This document shows positions 26,299-34,622 of a stretch of 64,000 bases of DNA, one piece after another. The notes under the pieces are model-generated. The model searched no databases and was not told where the DNA came from. It saw nothing but the letters and a program-made list of their open reading frames with translations. Location: positions 2,232,001 through 2,296,000 of the forward strand of contig NZ_CP048021.1 in NCBI RefSeq assembly GCF_010092505.1. Direction: 5' to 3'. Position numbers and translations under genes: made by a program. The stretch comes from Virgibacillus sp. MSP4-1 (lineage in GTDB: Bacteria; Bacillota; Bacilli; Bacillales; Alkalibacillaceae). How positions within the stretch are numbered: the stretch's first letter is position 1; each line of letters opens with the position of its first letter.

Positions 26299-27603
26299 TT
26301 ATGAATTAACAACGGGTCTTCCTATAGAGTGATACTCTATACCAAACTGTTTCATCTCATCTAAGTTAAATATATTCCTTCCATCAATCACTAGAGGATA
26401 GTTCATAGATTTAAAGGTTTGTAAATCTATATCCTTTATCTCATCCCACTCCGTTAGGATTAAAACGGCCTCACTATTTCTTATCGCTTCTTCAACACTA
26501 TCAGTATATTGTACTTTTGAATCTAAAACAGACGCAGCATTTTTCATTGCAATAGGATCATAGGCCATTATTTCAGCACCATGATTAATTAACTCATTTG
26601 TTACAACGATAGATGCGGCTTCTCTCATATCATCCGTATTCGGTTTAAACGCTAAACCTAATACAGCAATTTTTTTACCAGAGAGATCCCCAACTCTTTC
26701 ATTAACTTTATTAATCAATAATTCTTGTTGCTGCTTATTAACATTCACAACACCTTTTAAAAGTTTAAAATCGTACTCTACATTTCCTGCTATTTGAATT
26801 AAAGCTTTAGTATCCTTAGGAAAACAAGACCCACCATAACCAATTCCTGCATTTAGAAATTGTGGGCCAATCCGTTTATCCTGTCCCATTCCTTTTGCTA
26901 CATCTTCCACATTAGCTCCCACACGTTCACATACATTCGCTATCTCATTGATAAAACTAATTTTAGTAGCTAAAAATGCATTAGATGCATATTTAATCAT
27001 TTCTGCGCTTCGGATATCCGTTTTATAAATAGGAACTCCAAATGGTTCGTTTATCTTTTCAATTATTTTTGCTGCTTCTGTGTCGTCACTACCTATAACA
27101 ATACGATCTCCTTCAAAAGAATCTTTAATAGCAGATCCTTCACGGAGGAATTCCGGATTCGAAACCACTTTCACTTGAACATTAGCTTTTAAGTTCTCTT
27201 GTACTAATTCTTTTATTTTGTCATTAGTGCCAACAGGAACCGTACTCTTCGTAACCAAAATAACATTATTTTTCACCGTTTCAGCTACTTGAATGGCTAC
27301 GTTTTTAACAAACATTAAATTTGCAGAACCATCTTCATTTTCCGGTGTACCTACAGCAATATATATAACATCAACATGTTCAAAAGCCTCTTGATGATTA
27401 GTTGTGAAAAATAATCGATTTGCTCGGATGTTATTGTGCATTAATTCATCTAAACCAGGCTCATAAATAGGCGAAACACCTTTTTTCATGTTTGCTACTT
27501 TCTCTTCATCTATGTCCACACAGGTTACTTGATGACCTATTTCCGATAAGGTTACACCTGTCACCAAACCCACATAACCTGTACCTACAACTGCAATATT
27601 CAT
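26299..27603 (-). CDS. ugd: UDP-glucose 6-dehydrogenase
   Basis: Oxidises UDP-glucose to UDP-glucuronate with NAD. Seen: NIAVVGTGYVGLVTG Rossmann loop (2-16), VGTPENEDGSANL, SNPEFLREGSAI, and the catalytic cysteine C260 in GYGGSCFPKD. 434 residues, normal. I take the second of two adjacent ATGs (27603), better spaced from GGGGG. It follows gtaB copy 2, so operon A opens with the two steps from glucose 1-phosphate to UDP-glucuronate; the operon A glycan probably contains glucuronic acid. Confidence 0.96.
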   Translation of the reverse strand: MNIAVVGTGYVGLVTGVTLSEIGHQVTCVDIDEEKVANMKKGVSPIYEPGLDELMHNNIRANRLFFTTNHQEAFEHVDVIYIAVGTPENEDGSANLMFVKNVAIQVAETVKNNVILVTKSTVPVGTNDKIKELVQENLKANVQVKVVSNPEFLREGSAIKDSFEGDRIVIGSDDTEAAKIIEKINEPFGVPIYKTDIRSAEMIKYASNAFLATKISFINEIANVCERVGANVEDVAKGMGQDKRIGPQFLNAGIGYGGSCFPKDTKALIQIAGNVEYDFKLLKGVVNVNKQQQELLINKVNERVGDLSGKKIAVLGLAFKPNTDDMREAASIVVTNELINHGAEIMAYDPIAMKNAASVLDSKVQYTDSVEEAIRNSEAVLILTEWDEIKDIDLQTFKSMNYPLVIDGRNIFNLDEMKQFGIEYHSIGRPVVNS

Positions 27604-27622
27604 CATCTAAGCCCCCAAATTT

Positions 27623-28504
27623 TTAATTATGGTTTACTTCCTCCGTCGCTAATGATTGGATAATTTGCTTCACTTGTTCTCCAATCTCATCGTTCTGAAG
27701 GGCAAATTCAATACTGGTTCGGATAAACCCAAGTTTTTCCCCTACATCATATCTTTTTCCTTCAAAATCATAAGCATAGACATTTTGAAGTTCGTTGAGT
27801 TTCTGAATAGCATCCGTTAATTGTACCTCTCCACCTGCCCCTTTTTCCTGAGCATCTAAGAAACCGAAAATTTCCGGAGTTAGTACGTAACGCCCCATAA
27901 TAGCTAAGTTAGAAGGAGCAGTTCCCGGTTCAGGTTTTTCAACAAAATCACTTACCCGATACCTTCTTCCTTCTATTGTGTTTGGATTAACAATCCCATA
28001 CCTGTGTGTTTCATCGTCTGAAACCTTTTGCACACCAACGATAGAACTATCTGTTTCTTCAAATTGATCCATCAGTTGCTTTAATGCGGGTTTATCCGCT
28101 TGAACGATGTCATCCCCGAGTAAAACAGCAAATGGTTCATCACCTATAAACTTACGGGCACACCAAACAGCATGCCCTAGACCTAAGGGGTCTTTCTGAC
28201 GAATATAATGTATATCAACTTTAGCTGGCTGTTTCGTTTTCTCCAGAAGTTCATATTTGCCTTTTTTCATCAGATTATCTTCCAGTTCGAAGTTGTTATC
28301 AAAGTGGTCTTCAATAGCTCGTTTCCCTTTACCGGTAACAATAATAATATCTTCTATCCCCGACTTCACTGCTTCCTCAACTATATATTGAATGGTTGGT
28401 TTATCTACAATCGGAAGCATCTCTTTTGGCATTGCCTTAGTTACTGGCAGAAAACGTGTACCAAGCCCAGCTGCCGGAATAATTGCCTTTTTAATTTTCG
28501 TCAT
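27623..28504 (-). CDS. gtaB: UTP-glucose-1-phosphate uridylyltransferase, copy 2
   Basis: Same reaction as the copy at 10060 and nearly the same protein (293 residues; loop [55 protein letters not shown]). Differences are scattered and mostly conservative, while the DNA of this copy is more AT-rich. AGGGGG precedes the ATG. First gene of operon A, supplying UDP-glucose to ugd. Two close copies in one locus 17 kb apart make a natural site for homologous recombination. Confidence 0.96.
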   Translation of the reverse strand: MTKIKKAIIPAAGLGTRFLPVTKAMPKEMLPIVDKPTIQYIVEEAVKSGIEDIIIVTGKGKRAIEDHFDNNFELEDNLMKKGKYELLEKTKQPAKVDIHYIRQKDPLGLGHAVWCARKFIGDEPFAVLLGDDIVQADKPALKQLMDQFEETDSSIVGVQKVSDDETHRYGIVNPNTIEGRRYRVSDFVEKPEPGTAPSNLAIMGRYVLTPEIFGFLDAQEKGAGGEVQLTDAIQKLNELQNVYAYDFEGKRYDVGEKLGFIRTSIEFALQNDEIGEQVKQIIQSLATEEVNHN

Positions 28505-28886
28505 AAACTTTCCCCCTACACTTTACCATTCTGCTAAAAATGATACTTTCTCTTTCTGTCATCATCTAACATAGTTTAATAGACCTGTTTAAAGCAAGTC
28601 TATTTCCCGATCACTAACACCAACTAATGCAATTGTGTGTTGAATTTTGTCTATTAATTATAATAACAGATTTTTCGCTTGTGTGTTAGTACATTTAAAT
28701 GTAATTTTGACTAATACTTGGCAAATTAATGAAAGTTAATTACACCAGATGCGTCTCTGTTGCCATAGTTTGCTTTATGAGTATTTCTACCTATCCGAGA
28801 TGGTATTATACCAATCATGTTTATTCATGGGAACCTTTTTTAATTTATTTAGAATATTATGGTTTATTCGGATTGCAGTTCTTTTG

Positions 28887-28932
28887 CAATATTCGACTTG
28901 AATATGTCGGTGTTTTTGACAATATTCGACTT
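28887..28932. repeat. Direct repeat CAATATTCGACTT, two copies
   Basis: Copies at 28887-28899 and 28920-28932, 33 bases apart start to start, about three helical turns. They lie about 180 bases before the presumed ASST promoter and could be operator half-sites, or chance in AT-rich DNA. Confidence 0.35.
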
Positions 28933-29110
28933 TATTCTGGGTTCATTTTTCCCATAGTGATAAATTAAACTGTATTTAAATGTAATCCCTTAACCTTAAA
29001 ATTGATCCGATTGTTTAAAAGTAACCTATTATCTCTTTATAAAATAAAGAAAACACATAATATTACCTATTAAAAATTCCTACTAAAATATATTATCCCC
29101 GATCCATGAA

Positions 29111-29119
29111 TGATATAAT
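29111..29119 (+). promoter_or_regulatory. Possible extended -10 promoter of the ASST gene
   Basis: TGATATAAT, a TGn-extended perfect -10, with a poor -35. Transcription would begin near 29126, giving a leader of about 54 bases. A TTGACT at 29124-29129 is an alternative -35 but has no well-spaced -10. Confidence 0.4.
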
Positions 29120-29179
29120 ACGATTGACTTACGTTTTCATACAAAAAGTGTAAATTCAGATTAATAGAGGGAGAGAGTT

Positions 29180-30832
29180 ATGAAGAAGAGTTTAATTTTT
29201 ATTGTTGGTTTGATTATTGCTGCCGGGGTTGTGTTTTGGATTATGGATCGGGACAATCCGGCACAGGAGGCGACGGCCAAGCCGGATGATTTTGAGTACC
29301 CGCCTACGGTTGCGACGGATTTGCTGGAGGAGCAGGAGCAGCTGGAGGAGACGATTTTGCAGGAGAGTGAAGGCAGCACGTTTGCAGAGCCTTATGTGAA
29401 GCTGGATCCTTACAATCGTTCCCCTTTATCTGCGCTGGCGATTTTTTCTACTGAGGAGCCGAAGCAGGTTTCGGTGACGGTTGAGGGGGAAACGGATGAT
29501 GCGGATATTTCCAATACGTTTGAGGGCTATAAAAAATATCACGAAATTCCGATTTTAGGGTTGTATCCTGATGCTGAAAATACGGTTCATCTTACCGTAA
29601 CCACAGAATCAGGCGAAACTTCTGAGAAAACCTTGAATTTGGAGACCGAGCCGCTGCCGGATTACATTCCTACCATTAAGGTGAAGGAAGTGCAGAAGGA
29701 AAAAATGGATCTGGCGGACACGAGTTTGACGTTTGCGATTCCTAGTACAAAATATCCTTATGCTTTTGATGCAAATGGGGACATTCGCTGGTACGGTTCG
29801 GGCTACAACAGTCACGTGCTGAAGGAGCTTAAGAACGGAAATCTGCTTTATTTAGGTAAAGATGATAACAGCGGCAATGCTTATAACCGCTTGTTTGAGA
29901 CGAATTTTATCGGGAAGCTGTTTAATGCCTTTAAGATTAGCGAGGAGGCGGCCCAGGCGGAATCAGAAGGAATGGAGTCCACGCTGATCCACCATGATAT
30001 CGCGGAACTGCCGAGCGGGAATTTGCTTTTAACCGTGAATGATGGAAAAGGCAATTATATGGAAGACACGATGATTGAAATCGACCGCAAGACCGGTGAA
30101 GTGGTGAAAGTCATTGATCTGAAGGCGCTTGTTCCGGAAGAGATGTACACGGACTACGACAGTACGCCGAAAAAGGATGGGCTGACGGACTGGTTCCACC
30201 AGAATTCGCTCGTCTATGATGAAAGTGACGACAGCATTATTATCTCCGGGCGTAACTCGGATACCGTGATGAAAATCGACTACGAAACGAACGAGATTAA
30301 GTGGATTCTGGCTGACTCCGAGGGTTGGACAGGCAAGTATGAAGATCTGGTTGTGGAAGGCGTTGGTGAGGATTTCAAATATCCAGCCGGCCAGCACGAT
30401 GCCACGATTATGCCGGACTTCGATAACAATCCGGATACGATTGACCTGCTCATCTATGATAATAACACCGTTGTCACCCGCGGGAATGAGGAACTGTCGA
30501 AGGATTACAGCGCCGGCGTTCAGTACCGGATTAACGAGAAGGAAAAGACCGCTGAGATTATCTGGTCCTATGGTGAAGAGCGCGGTGAAGAGCTGTTTAC
30601 AAATATCGTCGGCAGTGCAAAATATATGGAGGACACCGGCAATCGCCTGCTCGGCTTCGGGCACGTTGATAAAGGCGAGCGGAGTCATATTATTGAAGTG
30701 ACCAATGATCAGGAAGCTGATGTTGTGTTTGAGGCAGTGATGTCAGACTTTCCTAAAGGCGCCTGGGTATATCGCGGCGTGCGGTATGAGCTTTATTCAG
30801 GTGAGTGGGAAGAGAAGTTTTCGGTTAAATAA
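29180..30832 (+). CDS. Extracellular arylsulfate sulfotransferase (ASST family)
   Basis: PAPS-independent sulfotransferase that moves sulfate from a phenolic sulfate ester to another hydroxyl, outside the membrane. 550 residues. Seen: an uncleaved-type N-terminal helix (4-20), an N-terminal beta domain, then a propeller with DWFHQNSLVYDESDDSIIIS and SGRNSDTVMKID. H340 and R358 stand 18 residues apart, the same spacing as the catalytic H356 and R374 of E. coli AssT; H406 in QHDATIMPD and H271/H272 in HHDI are the likely other two histidines. GGGAGAGAG precedes the ATG. It is monocistronic, with a strong terminator, and much richer in GC than its neighbours. Confidence 0.88.
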   Translation: MKKSLIFIVGLIIAAGVVFWIMDRDNPAQEATAKPDDFEYPPTVATDLLEEQEQLEETILQESEGSTFAEPYVKLDPYNRSPLSALAIFSTEEPKQVSVTVEGETDDADISNTFEGYKKYHEIPILGLYPDAENTVHLTVTTESGETSEKTLNLETEPLPDYIPTIKVKEVQKEKMDLADTSLTFAIPSTKYPYAFDANGDIRWYGSGYNSHVLKELKNGNLLYLGKDDNSGNAYNRLFETNFIGKLFNAFKISEEAAQAESEGMESTLIHHDIAELPSGNLLLTVNDGKGNYMEDTMIEIDRKTGEVVKVIDLKALVPEEMYTDYDSTPKKDGLTDWFHQNSLVYDESDDSIIISGRNSDTVMKIDYETNEIKWILADSEGWTGKYEDLVVEGVGEDFKYPAGQHDATIMPDFDNNPDTIDLLIYDNNTVVTRGNEELSKDYSAGVQYRINEKEKTAEIIWSYGEERGEELFTNIVGSAKYMEDTGNRLLGFGHVDKGERSHIIEVTNDQEADVVFEAVMSDFPKGAWVYRGVRYELYSGEWEEKFSVK

Positions 30833-30845
30833 TTTTGGGGACTGT

Positions 30846-30885
30846 CCCCGCTTGCTTTAAAGTGTTAAAGCAAGTGGGGTTTTTA
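30846..30885 (+). terminator. Rho-independent terminator after the ASST gene
   Basis: Stem CCCCGCTTGCTTTAA / TTAAAGCAAGTGGGG (30846-30860 with 30865-30879) followed by TTTTTAT, 14 bases after the stop codon. Confidence 0.9.
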
Positions 30886-30934
30886 TCAGGCTCGTGCCTG
30901 CCACCGCCCGAACTGGGACAATCCCGGTCACAGC

Positions 30935-30977
30935 ATAAAAAGCTGCCTCAAACATCGTTCAACGATATTTGAGGCAG
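30935..30977 (-). terminator. Rho-independent terminator after the small ORF
   Basis: Near-perfect long stem of CTGCCTCAAACATCG with its complement (30943-30959 with 30961-30977), followed on the minus strand by CTTTTTATG. It starts 5 bases after the stop of the 55-codon frame, the best evidence that this frame is transcribed. Confidence 0.8.
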
Positions 30978-30981
30978 AATT

Positions 30982-31149
30982 TCATTCCAATGATTTTTTG
31001 TTTACCACATCCGGCTGCGTGTTGTTTATGTACCTCTTCAGGTCTTGTTTGAGGTCCTCCATTATGGCGTCCATACTTGATGTGGATTTTTTTCCATTCC
31101 AATAAAACTTCTTTAGAATTGCTGCAAATTCTCTTTCTTCTTGAGTCAT
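30982..31149 (-). CDS. Small hypothetical protein, 55 residues
   Basis: Not recognised. The frame reads MTQEEREFAAILKKFYW, then a charged amphipathic stretch (SMDAIMEDLKQDLKRYI) and ends KKSLE. Helical, soluble, no signal sequence. A longer GTG-started frame overlaps it in another phase but has an unlikely composition (NFNDSRRKRICSNSK), so I prefer this one. Support: acidic/basic helix-forming composition and a strong terminator 5 bases after the stop. Against: no good Shine-Dalgarno sequence before the ATG. No function can be suggested. Confidence 0.5.
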   Translation of the reverse strand: MTQEEREFAAILKKFYWNGKKSTSSMDAIMEDLKQDLKRYINNTQPDVVNKKSLE

Positions 31150-31283
31150 TGAAGTTCACTGCTTTCTCTAGTATTCCCCCAAAGACAACTTTTTCTATAT
31201 CTATCCATTATATTACAACGTTTGATAGAATTTTTCAACTAGTTTTATAAGTTGATAACTTTTCGTAAGCGGAAAAGTTTTCT

Positions 31284-32030
31284 TTATCGGGACAGGTACT
31301 TTTCTATTTTGTTTGATAGAATTTCTGTACTCCCAGGGTGCCAAAACCATTTTTCATGATCATAGGAAATCATATTCGTATGAGCGATAGGATGATTAGT
31401 ATAGATAACGATTTGATAGCGCTCTACAGGACCTTGAGAATGGTTGGGTTTGAAATGAGTATGGGGTTCTCCGCTATCCAGCAAGCCTATAAGGGATTCA
31501 ATATCTTTCTGTTGTGATATTTGATTAAGCAGTTTAGGCTTTGCAGCTGCATTTTGGTGATAAATTTCTATCTTTTCCATTTTGTCCTTATCCATGTCCT
31601 TTAAATACTGATTAAATTCACCCTCTGCGTGATCAGCAAAGAAGAGTTTATAACCATTGACTTCTCTTTTGTCCTTTACCGCCACATAATTAGGTTTTTG
31701 CTCTACTGCGTAAATTTTTGTTCCCTTTGCCAAGAAGGCCGCATCTCCGTTTTTCACTCTGTATTGGGGATTCGTCACATTGTCTGCTACTTTAAACTTA
31801 ACTTTCCCTATCTGCTTTCCTATCCTATCGGGATTAGCAATAACACTTTGATGCAGCCCAGTGTATTGTACATCATTCAATTTAACGAAATCGACCCAGT
31901 CAATCATCACATGCTCGTTTGTTCCAGTAGGTCCAGCAGCTTCTCCGCTTCCAGCCTGCCCACCACCTGTTGTTCCGCAGGCTGCTAAGAGCACAAATAT
32001 AAACAAAAAGATAATCATGTATTTTTTCAT
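31284..32030 (-). CDS. Putative lipoprotein of unknown function
   Basis: 248 residues. Seen: lipoprotein signal peptide with lipobox LLAAC (C at residue 18), a Gly/Ser-rich linker, then a soluble domain with no family I can name (WVDFVKLNDVQYTGLH, IYAVEQKPNYVAV, EPHTHFKPNHSQGPVERYQIVIYTN). The HTHF and HPGSTEIL histidines could bind metal, but this is guesswork. Single gene between two terminators. No link to glycan synthesis is visible beyond its position. Confidence 0.8.
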   Translation of the reverse strand: MKKYMIIFLFIFVLLAACGTTGGGQAGSGEAAGPTGTNEHVMIDWVDFVKLNDVQYTGLHQSVIANPDRIGKQIGKVKFKVADNVTNPQYRVKNGDAAFLAKGTKIYAVEQKPNYVAVKDKREVNGYKLFFADHAEGEFNQYLKDMDKDKMEKIEIYHQNAAAKPKLLNQISQQKDIESLIGLLDSGEPHTHFKPNHSQGPVERYQIVIYTNHPIAHTNMISYDHEKWFWHPGSTEILSNKIEKYLSR

Positions 32031-32084
32031 TTAACCCCTCCTATATCCCATCAGTCGTTTTGGAAAAGGGAAAAGTTGCAGATT

Positions 32085-32129
32085 TATAAAAAAGGGATAA
32101 AGCTGTCTTTACACAGCTTTATCCCTTTT
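32085..32129 (-). terminator. Rho-independent terminator after tagO
   Basis: Seventeen-base stem AAAAGGGATAAAGCTGT with its complement (32090-32106 with 32113-32129), U-run on the minus strand. It starts directly after the tagO stop. Confidence 0.9.
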
Positions 32130-32131
32130 CT

Positions 32132-33178
32132 TTATGATTGACGTTTTCCTGAAACAAGATTTAACAGAGGTCTGTAATTCTGACTGATAAGACCCGTGAT
32201 TTCAACAGTAAGTTCGATTAATACCGCTAACGCCACCAAAATCATCATCGATCCCCACATTGTACTGCGGGTAAATATAATAGCTGCAATACTGAAAATC
32301 CCGCTTAATCCATAAATCATAAGTACAGATTTTCTATGACTGTAACCCAGTCGAATCAGGCAGTGGTGTAAATGGGATTTATCTGGTGCACTAACAGGTT
32401 TTCCCTGAATTATACGACGCACAACAGCAAAGGTTGTATCCACAAGTGGTACTCCCAAAATAATGATGGGTACGATAATTGAGAAGAATGTTACGTTTTT
32501 AAAAAGGCCCAAAATAGATAACGTACTTATCATAAAACCAAGGAAATATGAACCTGTATCTCCTAAGAAAATCCTGGCTGGGTAGAAATTAAATACTAAA
32601 AAACCAAGGGTGCTTCCCAAAAGCATCAAACCAACTACTGCAACAAACATATTTCCCATGGCAATCGCCATTCCTGAAATCGTGATGAGCACGATGGAAG
32701 ATACTCCGGCAGCCAAACCATCTAATCCATCAATCAAATTCATAGCATTCGTAATCGCTACAATCCAAAAAACGGTAATGGGAATACTCCATACACCAAA
32801 ATCTATTCTTGGTCCAAACGGAAGGGTAATAAAATCAATCTGAACACCATTTACCACTACCAAAATTGCAATTACTGTCTGAGCCATGAACTTCAAACCA
32901 GAGGATAAACCTATGACATCGTCTATGACCCCCAAGCATAAAGTTAGCGTCGCACCTAACCCTATAGTCCAGAGGTACGGATGATCAGGATAAAATAACA
33001 TAAGGCCTGCTAAAAAACTAAAGTATATGGCTAAACCACCTAATCTAGGCATTGTTTTATCATGAACTTTCCTTTGGGCAGGTAGGTCCACTGCATTTAT
33101 TTTAAGGGCTGCTTGTTTAACAAGTGGCGTAATGACCAGAGCCATCAGAAAACATACCAGAATGGATATATATAGCAT
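32132..33178 (-). CDS. tagO: Undecaprenyl-phosphate GlcNAc-1-phosphate transferase (TagO/WecA family)
   Basis: Membrane enzyme that starts wall teichoic acid, and often other wall polymers, by forming GlcNAc-PP-undecaprenol. 348 residues. Seen: about 11 helices, RKVHDKTMPRLGGLAIY, the acidic pair in LGVIDDVIGL, TNAMNLIDGLDGLAAGVS, FLGDTGSYFLGF and the C-terminal SHLHHCLIRLGYSHR histidine box. Start moved to ATG 33178, which has AGGAGG seven bases upstream; the frame reaches 33208. Monocistronic, as in B. subtilis, where tagO also lies away from the main tag genes. It links the tagA/tagD/TagF genes of region 4 to a lipid primer. Confidence 0.94.
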   Translation of the reverse strand: MLYISILVCFLMALVITPLVKQAALKINAVDLPAQRKVHDKTMPRLGGLAIYFSFLAGLMLFYPDHPYLWTIGLGATLTLCLGVIDDVIGLSSGLKFMAQTVIAILVVVNGVQIDFITLPFGPRIDFGVWSIPITVFWIVAITNAMNLIDGLDGLAAGVSSIVLITISGMAIAMGNMFVAVVGLMLLGSTLGFLVFNFYPARIFLGDTGSYFLGFMISTLSILGLFKNVTFFSIIVPIIILGVPLVDTTFAVVRRIIQGKPVSAPDKSHLHHCLIRLGYSHRKSVLMIYGLSGIFSIAAIIFTRSTMWGSMMILVALAVLIELTVEITGLISQNYRPLLNLVSGKRQS

Positions 33179-33499
33179 GATGCTTCCTCCTATGTATTCC
33201 AATTCCATAACATCTCGTTCACATTTATAAACTACGACAACGTATTCAGATTTTTGGGTACCAACAATTTCTCCTTAATTAGACGAATGGTATTGAGAAG
33301 ATGTTTCAATAAAATTCAAGACATCCATATTTTTTAAATTGGTATGGGGAGATCATTTTATGTCAATAATATCGGGATGTGTATTGATTGGTATTTCACC
33401 TTCATTTCTATGTTTAGTTTCAATCAATATTTCATATTTATTATGAATTTTAACAGGTTGGAAATACTTAAAAAAAAGAAAACATCAGGAGTGCTCGAT
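33179..33499. other. Divergent intergenic stretch between tagO and the GT2 gene
   Basis: AT-rich and without a credible gene; the open frame that runs from 33344 into the GT2 gene lacks a ribosome site. Promoters for both sides must lie here but I see no clear -35/-10 pair. Confidence 0.5.
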
Positions 33500-34222
33500 A
33501 TGAATCAACAAAAGGTTTTAATTATAGTTCCTTGCTTTAATGAAGAGGCTGTTATCAAAAATACGTTACAAAAACTCTTGTGGGCTAAAAAACAGATGAA
33601 GACTTTCTCAGTAGATATATGTGTCGTTAATGACGGTTCTACAGACCAAACTGCCCAAATCCTGGATTCATATAGAGAAGAAGTAGTTGTAATTCATCTT
33701 CCCTGCAACTTAGGGATAGGTGGTGCTATGCAAACGGGTTACAAATATGCCTGTAAGAAAGGGTATGATTACGCAATTCAATTTGATGCGGATGGTCAGC
33801 ATAATGAGAAAGATATTCAATACATCCTTCATTATATAGATAACCAGCAACTTGACATGACAATTGGTTCGAGGTTTCTGAAAAAAACGGATTATAAAGG
33901 AAGTCCTTTTAGACGCGCCGGAATTTTATACTTTCAATTTTTCATTTTCGTATTGACCGGCAGGAAAATTACAGATGCCACATCAGGATTTCGTGTAATT
34001 AACAGGAAGGTTATTGAAAAGTTTTCCGCAAATTATCCTAAAGACTATCCTGAGCCTGAAGTTATTATTGATTTAGTGAAAAACGGTTATCAGGTGGAGG
34101 AAATTACTGTCCATATGAACCAGCGCGAAGGCGGGGAAACCTCTATTTCCCATATTCGGTCTCTTTATTATATGCTCAAAGTATCTTTATCCATTTTTAT
34201 GCGTACCATCGTTAAGGAGTGA
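33500..34222 (+). CDS. GT2 polyprenol-phosphate sugar synthase (DPM1/GtrB-like)
   Basis: Transfers a sugar from a nucleotide donor to undecaprenyl phosphate on the inner face of the membrane. 240 residues. Seen: VLIIVPCFNEEAVIKNTLQ, VVNDGSTDQT, the DADGQHNEKDI metal site (DxD-like), TIGSRF and DATSGFRVINRKV. ATG 33500 has AGGAG eight bases upstream; the frame extends to 33344 without a site, so I cut it. No C-terminal membrane helices, unlike some GtrB proteins. First gene of an operon with a DUF2304 protein and a GT39 enzyme. Confidence 0.88.
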   Translation: MNQQKVLIIVPCFNEEAVIKNTLQKLLWAKKQMKTFSVDICVVNDGSTDQTAQILDSYREEVVVIHLPCNLGIGGAMQTGYKYACKKGYDYAIQFDADGQHNEKDIQYILHYIDNQQLDMTIGSRFLKKTDYKGSPFRRAGILYFQFFIFVLTGRKITDATSGFRVINRKVIEKFSANYPKDYPEPEVIIDLVKNGYQVEEITVHMNQREGGETSISHIRSLYYMLKVSLSIFMRTIVKE

Positions 34223-34228
34223 ATGCAT

Positions 34229-34582
34229 ATGGATGTTACTATGGTTGCACTATTGGTTGTAATTTCAATCTTCATATTTGTTTTTGAATCTGTCAGACGC
34301 GGGATTTTAGAAACTAAATATTCAATCCTATGGTTTATCACATGTATCACATTGGCTATCTTAAGTATTTTTGAAAGCATCATTACTATAGTCGCCGATT
34401 TTCTTAAAGTGGGCTATGCACCTTCAATATTATTTCTATTCGGGTTGCTGTTTTCACTAATCCTTTTGTTTGATATGACAAGAAGGATATCCAAATTACA
34501 TCGACAACTTGATACGTTAACACAGGAATATAGTCTCCTGCAGCAAAAAATCCAATCTGAACATAACCAGCAGTCTAATTAA
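34229..34582 (+). CDS. DUF2304 small membrane protein
   Basis: 117 residues with three hydrophobic helices (VALLVVISIFIFVFESV, WFITCITLAILSIFESI, SILFLFGLLFSLILLFDM) and a short charged coiled tail (RRISKLHRQLDTLTQEY). The SVRRGILETKYSILWF segment is typical of DUF2304. Genes of this family are often found next to polyprenol-phosphate sugar synthases, as here, and are thought to anchor or assist them. Of two ATGs I take 34229, nine bases after AAGGAG; the one at 34223 is too close. Confidence 0.82.
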   Translation: MDVTMVALLVVISIFIFVFESVRRGILETKYSILWFITCITLAILSIFESIITIVADFLKVGYAPSILFLFGLLFSLILLFDMTRRISKLHRQLDTLTQEYSLLQQKIQSEHNQQSN

Positions 34583-34622
34583 ACGCGAAGGATAAAACTT
34601 TATTTTATGAGGTGGAAATTTT

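Larger units (their letters stand above)
28505..29179. other. 675-base divergent intergenic stretch between operon A and the ASST gene
   Basis: AT-rich. It must hold the operon A promoter on the minus strand (a TATAAT lies at 28662-28657 but with no good -35) and the ASST promoter on the plus strand. An open frame of 79 codons at 28729-28968 has no ribosome site and I do not call it. A 13-base direct repeat is listed separately. Confidence 0.55.

Noticed and set aside
14548-28504. Search for transposase, IS ends or integrase that would explain transfer of the capsule core
   Set aside because: No transposase-like frame or terminal repeats seen; recombination at gtaB is the simpler idea.
28729-28968. 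79-codon plus-strand frame in the intergenic stretch
   Set aside because: No ribosome site, unlikely composition, contains the direct repeat; treated as chance.
30029-30688. 219-codon minus-strand frame inside the ASST gene
   Set aside because: Antisense shadow caused by high GC in the ASST gene; no signal or family motif.
30959-31159. 66-codon minus-strand frame overlapping the 55-codon ORF
   Set aside because: GTG start, odd composition, and it runs into the terminator stem; the overlapping 55-codon frame is more credible.
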